A DNA stretch of 64,000 nt from CAIKMD01 sp963729935 (GTDB taxonomy: Bacteria; Pseudomonadota; Alphaproteobacteria; ATCC43930; CGMCC-115725): the NCBI GenBank assembly GCA_963729935.1, contig CAVSPW010000002.1, positions 930,001-994,000 of the forward strand, written 5' to 3'. A program made the position numbers and the translations under genes. The first letter of the stretch is position 1; each line of letters starts with the position of its first letter. The notes beneath the pieces were generated by a model. That model made no database searches. It was not told the origin of the DNA and saw nothing but the letters and a program-made list of their open reading frames with translations. Positions 41,668-49,451 of the stretch are shown here, piece by piece.

Positions 41668-43296
41668 ATGAAGCATGTCCCCGTTCTCATCGCTGGTGCC
41701 GGCCCGGTCGGGCTGACATTGGCCGCGGATCTGGCCTGGCGCGGCATCGCCAGCCTGATCGTCGAGCCGCTCGTCGCGGTGCATCCGCATCCGCGCGCGA
41801 TCTCGATCGGGGTCAGGACGATGGAGCATTTCCGCCGCCTCGGCCTCGATCAAAAGACGATTGCGGCGGGCGTGCCGCGCGACCGGCCGCTCGATGTGGT
41901 CTATTGCACGTACATGCTCGGTCGCGAGATCTTCCGCTTTCCGATCCCGTCGATCGCGGAGCTCGAACGTCGCGACGAGGCGCTCGCGAAATCCGTCCCC
42001 GAGATCGCCGCCTCGCCCTATTACAAGACTTGGACCGCCCAAGCGCCGCTCGAGCGCATGCTGCGCGCGCATATTGCGCAATTGCCGGATTGCGATGTGC
42101 GTTACGGCTGGCGCCTCGATTCCTTCACCGAGACGGGCGATGCCGTGACCGCGCGCCTGGTCGAGAACGCAAGCGGAAGGGACGAGACGGTTTCCGCGCG
42201 CTATCTCGCGGGATGCGACGGCGCCAACAGCGTGGTGCGTACGGGGCTCGGAATCGCGCTTGCCGGGCGCGGGACGCTGGGCGAGGCGTGCGGCATCTAT
42301 TTTCGCGCCAAGGATCTCGACCGCCGCCTGGGGCGGCGGCGCGGCGTGATGTATTGGATCCTCGCACCGGGCTGTACCGGCGTGATCTATACGATCGACG
42401 GCCGCGATGAATTCGTTTTCAACCGGTACTTCGCGGCCGGCGAGACGGCTGAGCCCGGGGATGCGGCGGCACTCGTGCGGCGCGCAATCGGCGCCGAGAT
42501 CGAGATCGAAATTCTTTCGGTGCAGAATTGGCTGCCACGGCAGCTCGTCGCCGAGCGCTACGGCTCGGCACGCTGCTTCCTTGCCGGCGATGCGTGTCAC
42601 CTTTTCGTGCCGACCGGCGGCTTCGGCATGAACACGGGCATCGGCGATGCCGTCGATCTTGCCTGGAAACTCGAGGCGACGCTCAATGGCTGGGGCGGCG
42701 CGATGCTGTTGCCAAGCTATGAGATCGAGCGCCGCCCCGTCGGGCTCCACAACACGCTCGAAGCCGCCGACAATTACGACAAGAGCGGCGATATTTTTGT
42801 CCTACCCGCGACGATCGACGATGACGGCGCGGCCGGCGAGGCCGCACGCGCGGCGATCGCGGCGAAGCTGCCGCCCAAGATCAAGCATTTCGCGCCCATC
42901 GGCGTGCATCTGGGCTATCGCTACGAGAACTCGCCGATCATCGTGCCCGACGGAACGCCGGCACCCGCCTTCGAGAGCGCGAGCTATACCGCGACGGCGC
43001 GCCCGGGCCATCGCGCGCCCCATGCCTGGATCGGCAAGGACCGCTCGACCCTCGATCTCTTCGGACGCGGCTTCTGCCTGATGAACTTCGCGCCGCCCAT
43101 CGAGACGAGCGGATTGGGAAACGCGGCGGCGGCGATCGGCATGCCGCTCACCGGAATTATGCTCGACGATCCCGCGATCACCGCGCTCTATGGAAGCCGC
43201 CTGGTCCTGGTGCGCCCGGACGGACATGTGGCGTGGCGCGGCGACGAAGTGCCCGCAGATCCGCGCGCATTGATCGACAGGGTGCGCGGCGCCTGA
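41668..43296 (+). CDS. FAD-dependent aromatic monooxygenase (PHBH-fold, MhpA-like)
   Basis: A 542-residue class A flavoprotein monooxygenase. The Rossmann motif is VLIAGAGPVGLTLAADLAWR, the NADPH/FAD DG motif is GCDGANSVVRTGLGI, and the GD motif is CFLAGDACHLFVPTGGFGMN then TGIGDAVDLAWKLEA. The C-terminal 150 residues form a thioredoxin-like domain as in MhpA and phenol hydroxylases (GRGFCLMNFAPPIETS, LVLVRPDGHVAWRGDEV). It hydroxylates an aromatic ring; the substrate is unknown. The neighbouring RidA-family gene 77 bases downstream may belong to the same pathway. Confidence 0.92.
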   Translation: MKHVPVLIAGAGPVGLTLAADLAWRGIASLIVEPLVAVHPHPRAISIGVRTMEHFRRLGLDQKTIAAGVPRDRPLDVVYCTYMLGREIFRFPIPSIAELERRDEALAKSVPEIAASPYYKTWTAQAPLERMLRAHIAQLPDCDVRYGWRLDSFTETGDAVTARLVENASGRDETVSARYLAGCDGANSVVRTGLGIALAGRGTLGEACGIYFRAKDLDRRLGRRRGVMYWILAPGCTGVIYTIDGRDEFVFNRYFAAGETAEPGDAAALVRRAIGAEIEIEILSVQNWLPRQLVAERYGSARCFLAGDACHLFVPTGGFGMNTGIGDAVDLAWKLEATLNGWGGAMLLPSYEIERRPVGLHNTLEAADNYDKSGDIFVLPATIDDDGAAGEAARAAIAAKLPPKIKHFAPIGVHLGYRYENSPIIVPDGTPAPAFESASYTATARPGHRAPHAWIGKDRSTLDLFGRGFCLMNFAPPIETSGLGNAAAAIGMPLTGIMLDDPAITALYGSRLVLVRPDGHVAWRGDEVPADPRALIDRVRGA

Positions 43297-43373
43297 CGCG
43301 CCAACCATCTCGAGGCTTGACCGCGCCGTCACTGCGCCGCACCCTTGGCGCGTTCCTCGCGAGGAGATGAGCG

Positions 43374-43799
43374 ATGCCCAAGACGATCGAGCATGTGCAC
43401 TGGCCGGACGCGCCGGCGATGTGGATGCCTTATGCGCCCGCCATCAAGGTGCGGGGCGGAACGACAATCTATCTCGCCGGCGTGACTGCAGCGCCGGTCT
43501 ATCATCACCATCCGCATCGGCCGGAAGAGTTCGATAACATGCCACGCGACATGGAAGGACAGGCGCGCGCCGCGCTCGACAATCTGAAACGCGGCCTCGA
43601 CGCGGTGGGCGCGCGGTTCGACGATATCGTCACGGCCGATCGCTTCGTCACCGATCTCAGCGAACAGGACGCGCTCAACCGCGTCTGGGCCGAGTATTTC
43701 CGCGACGCCAAGCCGGCCACCACGACCGTCCAGGTGGTGAAACTCGCGACCGATCCGCGCTGCCTCATCGAGATCAATGCGATCGCCGTGATCGACTAG
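43374..43799 (+). CDS. RidA/YjgF-family protein
   Basis: A 141-residue protein with the RidA fold: AIKVRGGTTIYLAGVTAAPV, GQARAALDNLKRGLDAVGAR, FDDIVTADRFVTDLSEQDA and the arginine region KLATDPRCLIEINAIAVID. RidA proteins deaminate reactive enamines; divergent members occur in aromatic degradation clusters. It follows the FAD monooxygenase gene and converges with the DoxX gene, sharing stop-codon bases (CTAG). Confidence 0.93.
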   Translation: MPKTIEHVHWPDAPAMWMPYAPAIKVRGGTTIYLAGVTAAPVYHHHPHRPEEFDNMPRDMEGQARAALDNLKRGLDAVGARFDDIVTADRFVTDLSEQDALNRVWAEYFRDAKPATTTVQVVKLATDPRCLIEINAIAVID

Positions 43800-44263
43800 A
43801 ATTCCCAACCCAGCCAGAGATGGTCCAGGGAGATCGCGCCGCCGCCGGCGCAGGCGAAGAAGAGCGCGACCGCGGCCCACATCGCCGGGTATTCGACGCC
43901 GAGCTTGTTCCAGAAATACCCGTCGAAGCGGGCGTGGTCATAGGCCGCGCCGAGGAAGAAGACGAAGACCAGCAATGCGGCAGGTCGGGTGAAGAGGCCC
44001 AGGGCGAGCGCGGGGCCGCAGCCGAACTGGACCAGCGCGATCACCGGCAGCCAAAGGCGGCCGGGACGGAAACCCGAGCGTTCGATCCCCCGGGCCAGAA
44101 GAGCCGGGCTGAGGATGCGCGAGCCGGAATTCGGGAAGAAGCCGAAGAAAGCGCGCAAGCCATGGGGGATCAGCGCCAAGCCGCAGATCGCGCGAAGCAG
44201 GGTCTCGGCGAAGGGCCCGAGCGCCGCATAGACAGGGCCAAGCGCGGGAAAGACGAGCGCCAT
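43796..44263 (-). CDS. DoxX-family membrane protein
   Basis: A 155-residue protein with four hydrophobic segments (LLRAICGLALIPHGLRAFFG, LWLPVIALVQFGCGPALALG, AALLVFVFFLGAAYDHARFD and YPAMWAAVALFFACAGGGAI), the layout of DoxX/SURF4-like quinol-linked membrane subunits. Function in bacteria is poorly known. Its stop overlaps the RidA stop on the other strand. Confidence 0.88.
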   Translation of the reverse strand: MALVFPALGPVYAALGPFAETLLRAICGLALIPHGLRAFFGFFPNSGSRILSPALLARGIERSGFRPGRLWLPVIALVQFGCGPALALGLFTRPAALLVFVFFLGAAYDHARFDGYFWNKLGVEYPAMWAAVALFFACAGGGAISLDHLWLGWEF

Positions 44264-44307
44264 GAACCGGACCGCGGCGCCCGAATCAAGCTTTTGAAAT
44301 AACTAGC

Positions 44308-44544
44308 TTATTTGTAGACCGGCTTCCCCAGATAGATCTGGGACGGATCGGTCGCCGCGCCGACCGTGGCGCCGCCGGCCGCGCCCACCAGAGCGCCGAT
44401 GGCTGGGGCTCCGACCAGGGCTCCCATCATCGCGCCACCGGCCGCGCCGATACCGGCACCGGTGACGGCCCGATCGGTCGGCGTCTGCCCGCAGGCGGAG
44501 AGCAACAAAGCCGCAGCGAAGACCAAGCCAAAAGATAGACGCAT
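44308..44544 (-). CDS. Small glycine-zipper lipoprotein
   Basis: A 78-residue product from ATG 44544, chosen because GGGGAG lies 8 bases upstream (ATG 44562 is an alternative). A lipobox LLSAC predicts lipidation of the cysteine near residue 18. The mature part is almost entirely a glycine zipper (GAGIGAAGGAMMGALVGAPA, IGALVGAAGGATVGAATDP), ending QIYLGKPVYK. Such proteins sit in the outer membrane and are often of unknown role. Confidence 0.88.
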   Translation of the reverse strand: MRLSFGLVFAAALLLSACGQTPTDRAVTGAGIGAAGGAMMGALVGAPAIGALVGAAGGATVGAATDPSQIYLGKPVYK

Positions 44545-44740
44545 GGGACGACTCCCCTTCACACGAGATCAGCCCTACCCTAGCAAAACTATTTAAGATT
44601 TACAATAGGTTCTGTGGCGATCCTGCTAAATATAATCAGGACATAAGGTTAGGCCGTTATTCAGCCCGAGTGAATCGTCGTCGTCTTACCCGCTTTTGGG
44701 CGCACGAAACACGAAAGCAGCGAAGGCCGAATTCTGGCGG

Positions 44741-45718
44741 TCAGGCGAAGAGCCGCTCGTTTTTCAGATTGTCGTAGAGATGCGCGACGTATTCGCCATA
44801 CCCGTTCCAAATCAGGGTCGGAACGCGCTCATTGGTGCCGAGTACGCGCTCGGTCGCCTGGCTCCAGCGCGGATGCGGCACGGCCGGATTGACGTTGGCC
44901 CAGAAGCCGTATTCGCTCGATTGCAGCTTTTCCCAGAACGAGACCGGACGCTTGTCCGTGAAGCTCACCTTGACGATCGACTTGATCGATTTGAAGCCGT
45001 ATTTCCACGGCAACGCGAGACGCAAAGGCGCGCCATCCTGCTTTGGCACCGGATGGCCGTACATGCCGGTGACGAGGAATGCCAATTCGTTGGTCGCTTC
45101 CTCCATGGTAACGCCCTCGATATAGGGCCAGGGATACCAGAACATCTTTTGTCCCGGCGCCATGGCGACATCCTTGAAGGTCGTCATCTGGATATATTTG
45201 GCGCCCGAGAGCGGCTTCGCCATCTCGACAAACGCCTTCAACGGAAAGCCGCTCCAGGGCACCGCCATCGACCACGCCTCGACGCAGCGGTGGCGATAAA
45301 GACGCTCTTCGAGGGGCATCTGCTTCAACAGATCGTCGATGCCGATCGTCATCGGCTTTTCGACCATGCCGTCGATCGCGATCGTCCACGGGCGGATTTT
45401 CAGCTGCTGCGCGCGATCGGCGATGTCCTTGTCCTCGCCATATTCATAGAAATTGTTGTAGGAGGTGGAATATTTCTCCGCCGTCAGCGGCCGGTTGAGC
45501 GCGTATTTGTCGTTGTGCTTGACCGGGTAGAGCCCCGCCGACGGATCGGCCTCGACGGCCGCGGCATGCGCCGCGCCCAAGGGAAGAGCCGTGGCGGTTG
45601 CGGCCAGAAGCGAGCCCATGCCCAGCGCCTTCAACAAGTCGCGCCGGTTGTGGAACACGCCTTCGGGCGTCGCCTGGCTTTCCCGAATCTCCCAGCCGCG
45701 CGGAACCTTGAGCAACAT
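44741..45718 (-). CDS. msrP: Protein-methionine-sulfoxide reductase catalytic subunit MsrP (YedY)
   Basis: A 325-residue molybdopterin enzyme from ATG 45718 with GGAGG six bases upstream. The Tat signal is NRRDLLKALGMGSLLAATAT. The molybdenum-ligand cysteine is C145 in YRHRCVEAWSMAVPWSGFPL. Other family segments are FYEYGEDKDIADRAQQLKIR and LRLALPWKYGFKSIKSIVKV. MsrP repairs oxidised methionine in periplasmic proteins with electrons from the membrane haem protein MsrQ. No msrQ gene is adjacent, which is unusual. Confidence 0.96.
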   Translation of the reverse strand: MLLKVPRGWEIRESQATPEGVFHNRRDLLKALGMGSLLAATATALPLGAAHAAAVEADPSAGLYPVKHNDKYALNRPLTAEKYSTSYNNFYEYGEDKDIADRAQQLKIRPWTIAIDGMVEKPMTIGIDDLLKQMPLEERLYRHRCVEAWSMAVPWSGFPLKAFVEMAKPLSGAKYIQMTTFKDVAMAPGQKMFWYPWPYIEGVTMEEATNELAFLVTGMYGHPVPKQDGAPLRLALPWKYGFKSIKSIVKVSFTDKRPVSFWEKLQSSEYGFWANVNPAVPHPRWSQATERVLGTNERVPTLIWNGYGEYVAHLYDNLKNERLFA

Positions 45719-45851
45719 GACCGCCTCCGTCTCACAGTGATGCGGCAGCGACAACCGCGCCGCAAATCAAAGAAGCGCGATCGAGCGCGCCCTCTCGCTG
45801 CTTCTTTCGCCCGAGCGATGGAAAGGTTACGCGCGGCGGACGCGGCCCTCG

Positions 45852-47879
45852 CTAGGCCGCCTCGCCGCCATGCCCGTGAAGCACTTTCTCGGCGAGCTTG
45901 CCGGTCAATTCCTGGAGATGATCGAAGCGCGTCGTGTAGGTGCCGACGCCCAATGTGACCGAGCGCAGCTCGACGATCAGGTCGTGGAGTTCGGAGGCGG
46001 GCATATTGGCCTCGACCGTATCCCAGCCCGACCAGTCAGGCTTGGCGTCGAAGCCCAGGATCTGGCCGCGCCGTCCGGATGCGATGCGCTGGACGCGCGA
46101 GGTGAAGGCGTTCGGCACCGCAATCGTGACATGATGGATCGGCTCCAGCAGCACCGGATCGCATTTCGGCAGAGCCTCGGACATGGCTTGGCGCGCGACC
46201 GTCTTGAAGGCCTGGTCCGAGCTGTCGACCGCGTGGAACTGGCCGGTGATGAGCGTCACCGCGACGTCGACCACGGGAAATCCCAGCGGCCCGCGCTTCA
46301 GATATTCCATCGCGCCTTCCTCGACCGCGGGAATGTAGTTGCGCGGTATGGCGCCGCCGACCACCGCGTCCTTGAAGGCGTGACCGGTGCCACGCGGCAG
46401 CGGCTTCACCTCGATCTGGATATCGGCGAACTGACCATGTCCGCCCGATTGGCGCTTGAAGCGAGAGTGAACAGAGGTCCCGGTCTTGATCGTTTCCTTA
46501 TAGGGGATCGAGGGCCGGCGCGTCGCCACCGCGAGATTGTAGCGCTGCTTCAACCGGTCGATCGCGATTTGAAGATGGATGTCGCCCTGCCCCCAGAGCA
46601 CCATCTCCTGAAGTTCGGCATTGTGTTCGAGGGAGAGCGTGGGATCTTCCTCGATGAGACGAGCGACCGCGCCGGTGAGCTTCACGTCGTCCACGCGCTT
46701 CTCGGCCGCGATCGCAAGCCCGTAAACGGGCGCCGGCAGCGGAACCCGCGGCAAGTCCGGGGGCGCGCCGGTCGAAAGCACAGTGCCGGTCGGGATTCCT
46801 TCGAGCCGCGCCAACGCCACCACTTCGCCCGCGCCGGCAGAAGCGGTCTTCGTCGCCTGAGCGCCCAAAAGCCGCAACACCCCGGCGACGCGCACGCCGT
46901 TCAGCGTCATGCCTTCGTTGATCTGGCCGCTCCAGACGCGCGCCAGCGAGAGCTTGCCGGCATTGGGCGGGTGATAGGTCTTGATCACTTGCGCGACCGT
47001 GTCGGTGCCGTTGGGATCGAGCTTCAAGCGCGCAGCCGTCAGCGCGACTTCCGGCGTTTCGTGGCGCAGCGCTTTCAGAAGCCGGCGCACGCCGTGGTCG
47101 AGCTGGGCGGCGCCCAGGAACACCGGCACGATCAAATCGCGGCGGAGATTCTGCGTCAGATGGCGGTAGATATCCTCCTTCGAAGGCTGCACATCCTCGA
47201 GCAATTGCTCCAGGAGCTTGTCGTCGAAATCCGCGAGCTTTTCGACCAGGCCGGCGCGGATCGTCTGTTCCTCGCCGCTCATCTCGTCGGGCAGCTTGAT
47301 CAGGTCCGAGGCTTGGCCGGGCTTGTATTGGTAGGCGCGCTCGCTGACGAGATCGACATAGCCCGCGGCCGCGCCTTCGGGGCCGGGCATCGGCACCTGG
47401 CGCAGCACCAGCGGGCGCTGCGACACGCCTTGCAGCGCCGCGAGCACTTCGGAGACGCGCGAGACCGCCGTGTCCATCTTGTTGATGAACACCATGTGCG
47501 GGATCTCGTGATCGTCGAGGAATTTGAAGAGCGGCGCCAAAGTCAGCGCGCGCTCGGTCTCGGGCTCGCACACGACGACGGCGACATCGGCCGCGAGAAG
47601 CGCCGTCTGCGCTTCCCAGGCGAGTTCGACCGAGCCGGGGCAATCGAGAAACGTCCAGGTGTCGTCGAGATAGGAGGCGCGCGCGACATTTATTTCGGTC
47701 GACATCTCTCGCGCGCGCGCCTCGGGCGCGTGATCACCGACCGTGTTGCCTTCTTTTTGCGTACCCCGCCGGCTGATCGTGCCCGAAGCGAGGAGTAGCG
47801 CCTCGAGCAAGGTCGTCTTTCCGGAAAGATAAGGTCCCACCAAAGCCGCGCAACGCGGCCCCGAAGCTCTGTCGGTCAT
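45852..47879 (-). CDS. Elongation factor G-like GTPase (paralogue)
   Basis: A 675-residue translational GTPase from ATG 47879 with GGAGG six bases upstream. G1 is GPYLSGKTTLLEALL, G2 lies in MSTEINVARASY, G3 is DCPGSVEL (DCPG rather than DTPG) and G4 is FINKMDT. EF-G domains II-V follow (GIPTGTVLSTGAPPDLPRVP, FKDAVVGGAIPRNYIPAVEE, EPIHHVTIAVPNAFTSRVQR, RRGQILGFDAKPDWSGWDTV). It is shorter than canonical FusA and not in a str operon, so it is an EF-G-like protein whose specific role is not known. Confidence 0.9.
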   Translation of the reverse strand: MTDRASGPRCAALVGPYLSGKTTLLEALLLASGTISRRGTQKEGNTVGDHAPEARAREMSTEINVARASYLDDTWTFLDCPGSVELAWEAQTALLAADVAVVVCEPETERALTLAPLFKFLDDHEIPHMVFINKMDTAVSRVSEVLAALQGVSQRPLVLRQVPMPGPEGAAAGYVDLVSERAYQYKPGQASDLIKLPDEMSGEEQTIRAGLVEKLADFDDKLLEQLLEDVQPSKEDIYRHLTQNLRRDLIVPVFLGAAQLDHGVRRLLKALRHETPEVALTAARLKLDPNGTDTVAQVIKTYHPPNAGKLSLARVWSGQINEGMTLNGVRVAGVLRLLGAQATKTASAGAGEVVALARLEGIPTGTVLSTGAPPDLPRVPLPAPVYGLAIAAEKRVDDVKLTGAVARLIEEDPTLSLEHNAELQEMVLWGQGDIHLQIAIDRLKQRYNLAVATRRPSIPYKETIKTGTSVHSRFKRQSGGHGQFADIQIEVKPLPRGTGHAFKDAVVGGAIPRNYIPAVEEGAMEYLKRGPLGFPVVDVAVTLITGQFHAVDSSDQAFKTVARQAMSEALPKCDPVLLEPIHHVTIAVPNAFTSRVQRIASGRRGQILGFDAKPDWSGWDTVEANMPASELHDLIVELRSVTLGVGTYTTRFDHLQELTGKLAEKVLHGHGGEAA

Positions 47880-48265
47880 GCACGCCTCCTTCCTGTCGCG
47901 CCCATGGCACGAAGTTCGGAGGCCAGCCCTAGCCAAGGCGGGCCGCCGACCACGCCTAGCGTTCGACAATGGTCGCGCGGCGGCGGCCTTCTGGCAATCG
48001 GAATCTGGCTGCGGCGCGCGATGATTATGGGACTCGATCACGTCGTGTTGCGCCGCAAACCCTAGAATGCGTCCAATGAAAATCCCTGACTCGTCGCGGC
48101 ATCGAATCGGGCGTTCGCGGCCCATCGGCGGCCCCAATTGCGTGATGCGCCGCGTGCCGAAGAGCCGTCGTTAATCTCTTATCGACAGCTTGCCGCGCGC
48201 CGGGCGATAACCTTCCGGTCTGGAGCGGCCGTCTCGGTCGGGATCAATCGAGTTAGCGAGGAAAC
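47880..48265. other. Divergent intergenic region
   Basis: About 385 bases between two divergent genes, holding no convincing frame. It contains the 14-mer AGCCAAGGCGGGCC at 47931-47944, also found at 49416-49429. A GCGAGGAAAC ribosome binding site precedes the LLM gene. I see no clear terminator or riboswitch. Confidence 0.5.
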
Positions 48266-49309
48266 ATGAAAGTCGGACTCTTCGATCACGTCGAGCGCAC
48301 GGACCGGCCGCTCGCCGATGAATACGACGAGCGTCTCAAATTCGCCGCTGCCGCCGACGAGGCCGGATTCTATTGCCTGCATGTCGCCGAGCATCATTGC
48401 ACGCCGCTCAATATGGTGCCGGGACCGAATGTCTATCTTGCCGCCGTCGCGCGCGCGACGAAGCGCATCCATTTCGGGCCGCTCGTTTATCTGTTGCCGC
48501 TGTACTCGCCGCTGCGGTTGATCGAAGAGATCTGCATGCTCGATCATCTGGGCCGCGGCCGGCTCGAGGTCGGCGTCGGGCGGGGCGTATCGCCTTTCGA
48601 GCTCAATTACCATAAGGTCGATCACGCCGAATCGCGCGACATCTTCATCGACGCTTATGAGTGCATCCTCGAAGGCCTGACGCATGACAGCTTCAGCCAC
48701 GCGGGAAAATATTTCACCTATGCCGAAACGCCGATGCCGCTGCGGCCTTACCAAAAGCCGCATCCGCCTTTCTGGTACGGCTCGTCCAACACGATCGGCG
48801 CGACCTGGGCCGGCGAGCACGGCATAAATTTCACCGCCAATGGCCCGACCGATTTCGCCAAGGGCAACATCGCCGCCTTCAAGGAAGCGCTCGCCAAGCG
48901 CGGCGGGCCGATGCTGGTAAAACCTGAATTCAGTGGCGGCCTCGCGATCGGCGCGCTGCGTCATATCGTCGTCGCCGACAGCGACGACGCGGCGATCCGC
49001 ATCGCCAAGCCCGCCTTCGAGTATCACCTGGCAAGTCTCAATTACCTGCGCAAGATGCACGGCTCGACCGAGTTCACCGGAAGGCTCAATGTGCAGCGCG
49101 GCCAGAATTTCGAGGAATGCGTGAAGAACGGCATGGTCATCGCCGGCTCTCCCGCCACGGTGGCGGCCGCCGTCGAGCGCCAGACGCAGGAGCTCGGCAT
49201 CAATTACCTTCTCACTTATCTCTTCTTCGGCACGATGCGGTTCGACGATGCGCGGCGCTCGCTCGAGCTCTTCGCGACCCGCGTGATGCCCAAGCTCGCC
49301 GAGCTTTAG
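48266..49309 (+). CDS. LLM-class flavin-dependent oxidoreductase
   Basis: A 347-residue luciferase-like protein, MKVGLFDHVERTDRPLADEY, with GAGGAAA upstream. Family segments: AADEAGFYCLHVAEHHCTPL, RIHFGPLVYLLPLYSPLRLI, EEICMLDHLGRGRLEVGVGR and AGSPATVAAAVERQTQELGI. It binds FMN or F420-like flavin; the substrate is not predictable. Upstream of a CoxL-like gene on the same strand. Confidence 0.93.
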   Translation: MKVGLFDHVERTDRPLADEYDERLKFAAAADEAGFYCLHVAEHHCTPLNMVPGPNVYLAAVARATKRIHFGPLVYLLPLYSPLRLIEEICMLDHLGRGRLEVGVGRGVSPFELNYHKVDHAESRDIFIDAYECILEGLTHDSFSHAGKYFTYAETPMPLRPYQKPHPPFWYGSSNTIGATWAGEHGINFTANGPTDFAKGNIAAFKEALAKRGGPMLVKPEFSGGLAIGALRHIVVADSDDAAIRIAKPAFEYHLASLNYLRKMHGSTEFTGRLNVQRGQNFEECVKNGMVIAGSPATVAAAVERQTQELGINYLLTYLFFGTMRFDDARRSLELFATRVMPKLAEL

Positions 49310-49451
49310 CCTAGCAGCGCGCGGCCCCGCAAAAACGAAGGCGGGGTTTGCGCCTTGGCGGAATTGACACGGCATCGCGTTCGCGGTTGGTTGACGCGTC
49401 GATGGCAACCCGCCCAGCCAAGGCGGGCCACAAAATAAAGGGAGTCGTTCC

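Noticed and set aside
45870..47798. A 642-codon plus-strand frame opposite the EF-G-like gene
   Set aside because: Antisense shadow; the minus strand has all G motifs.
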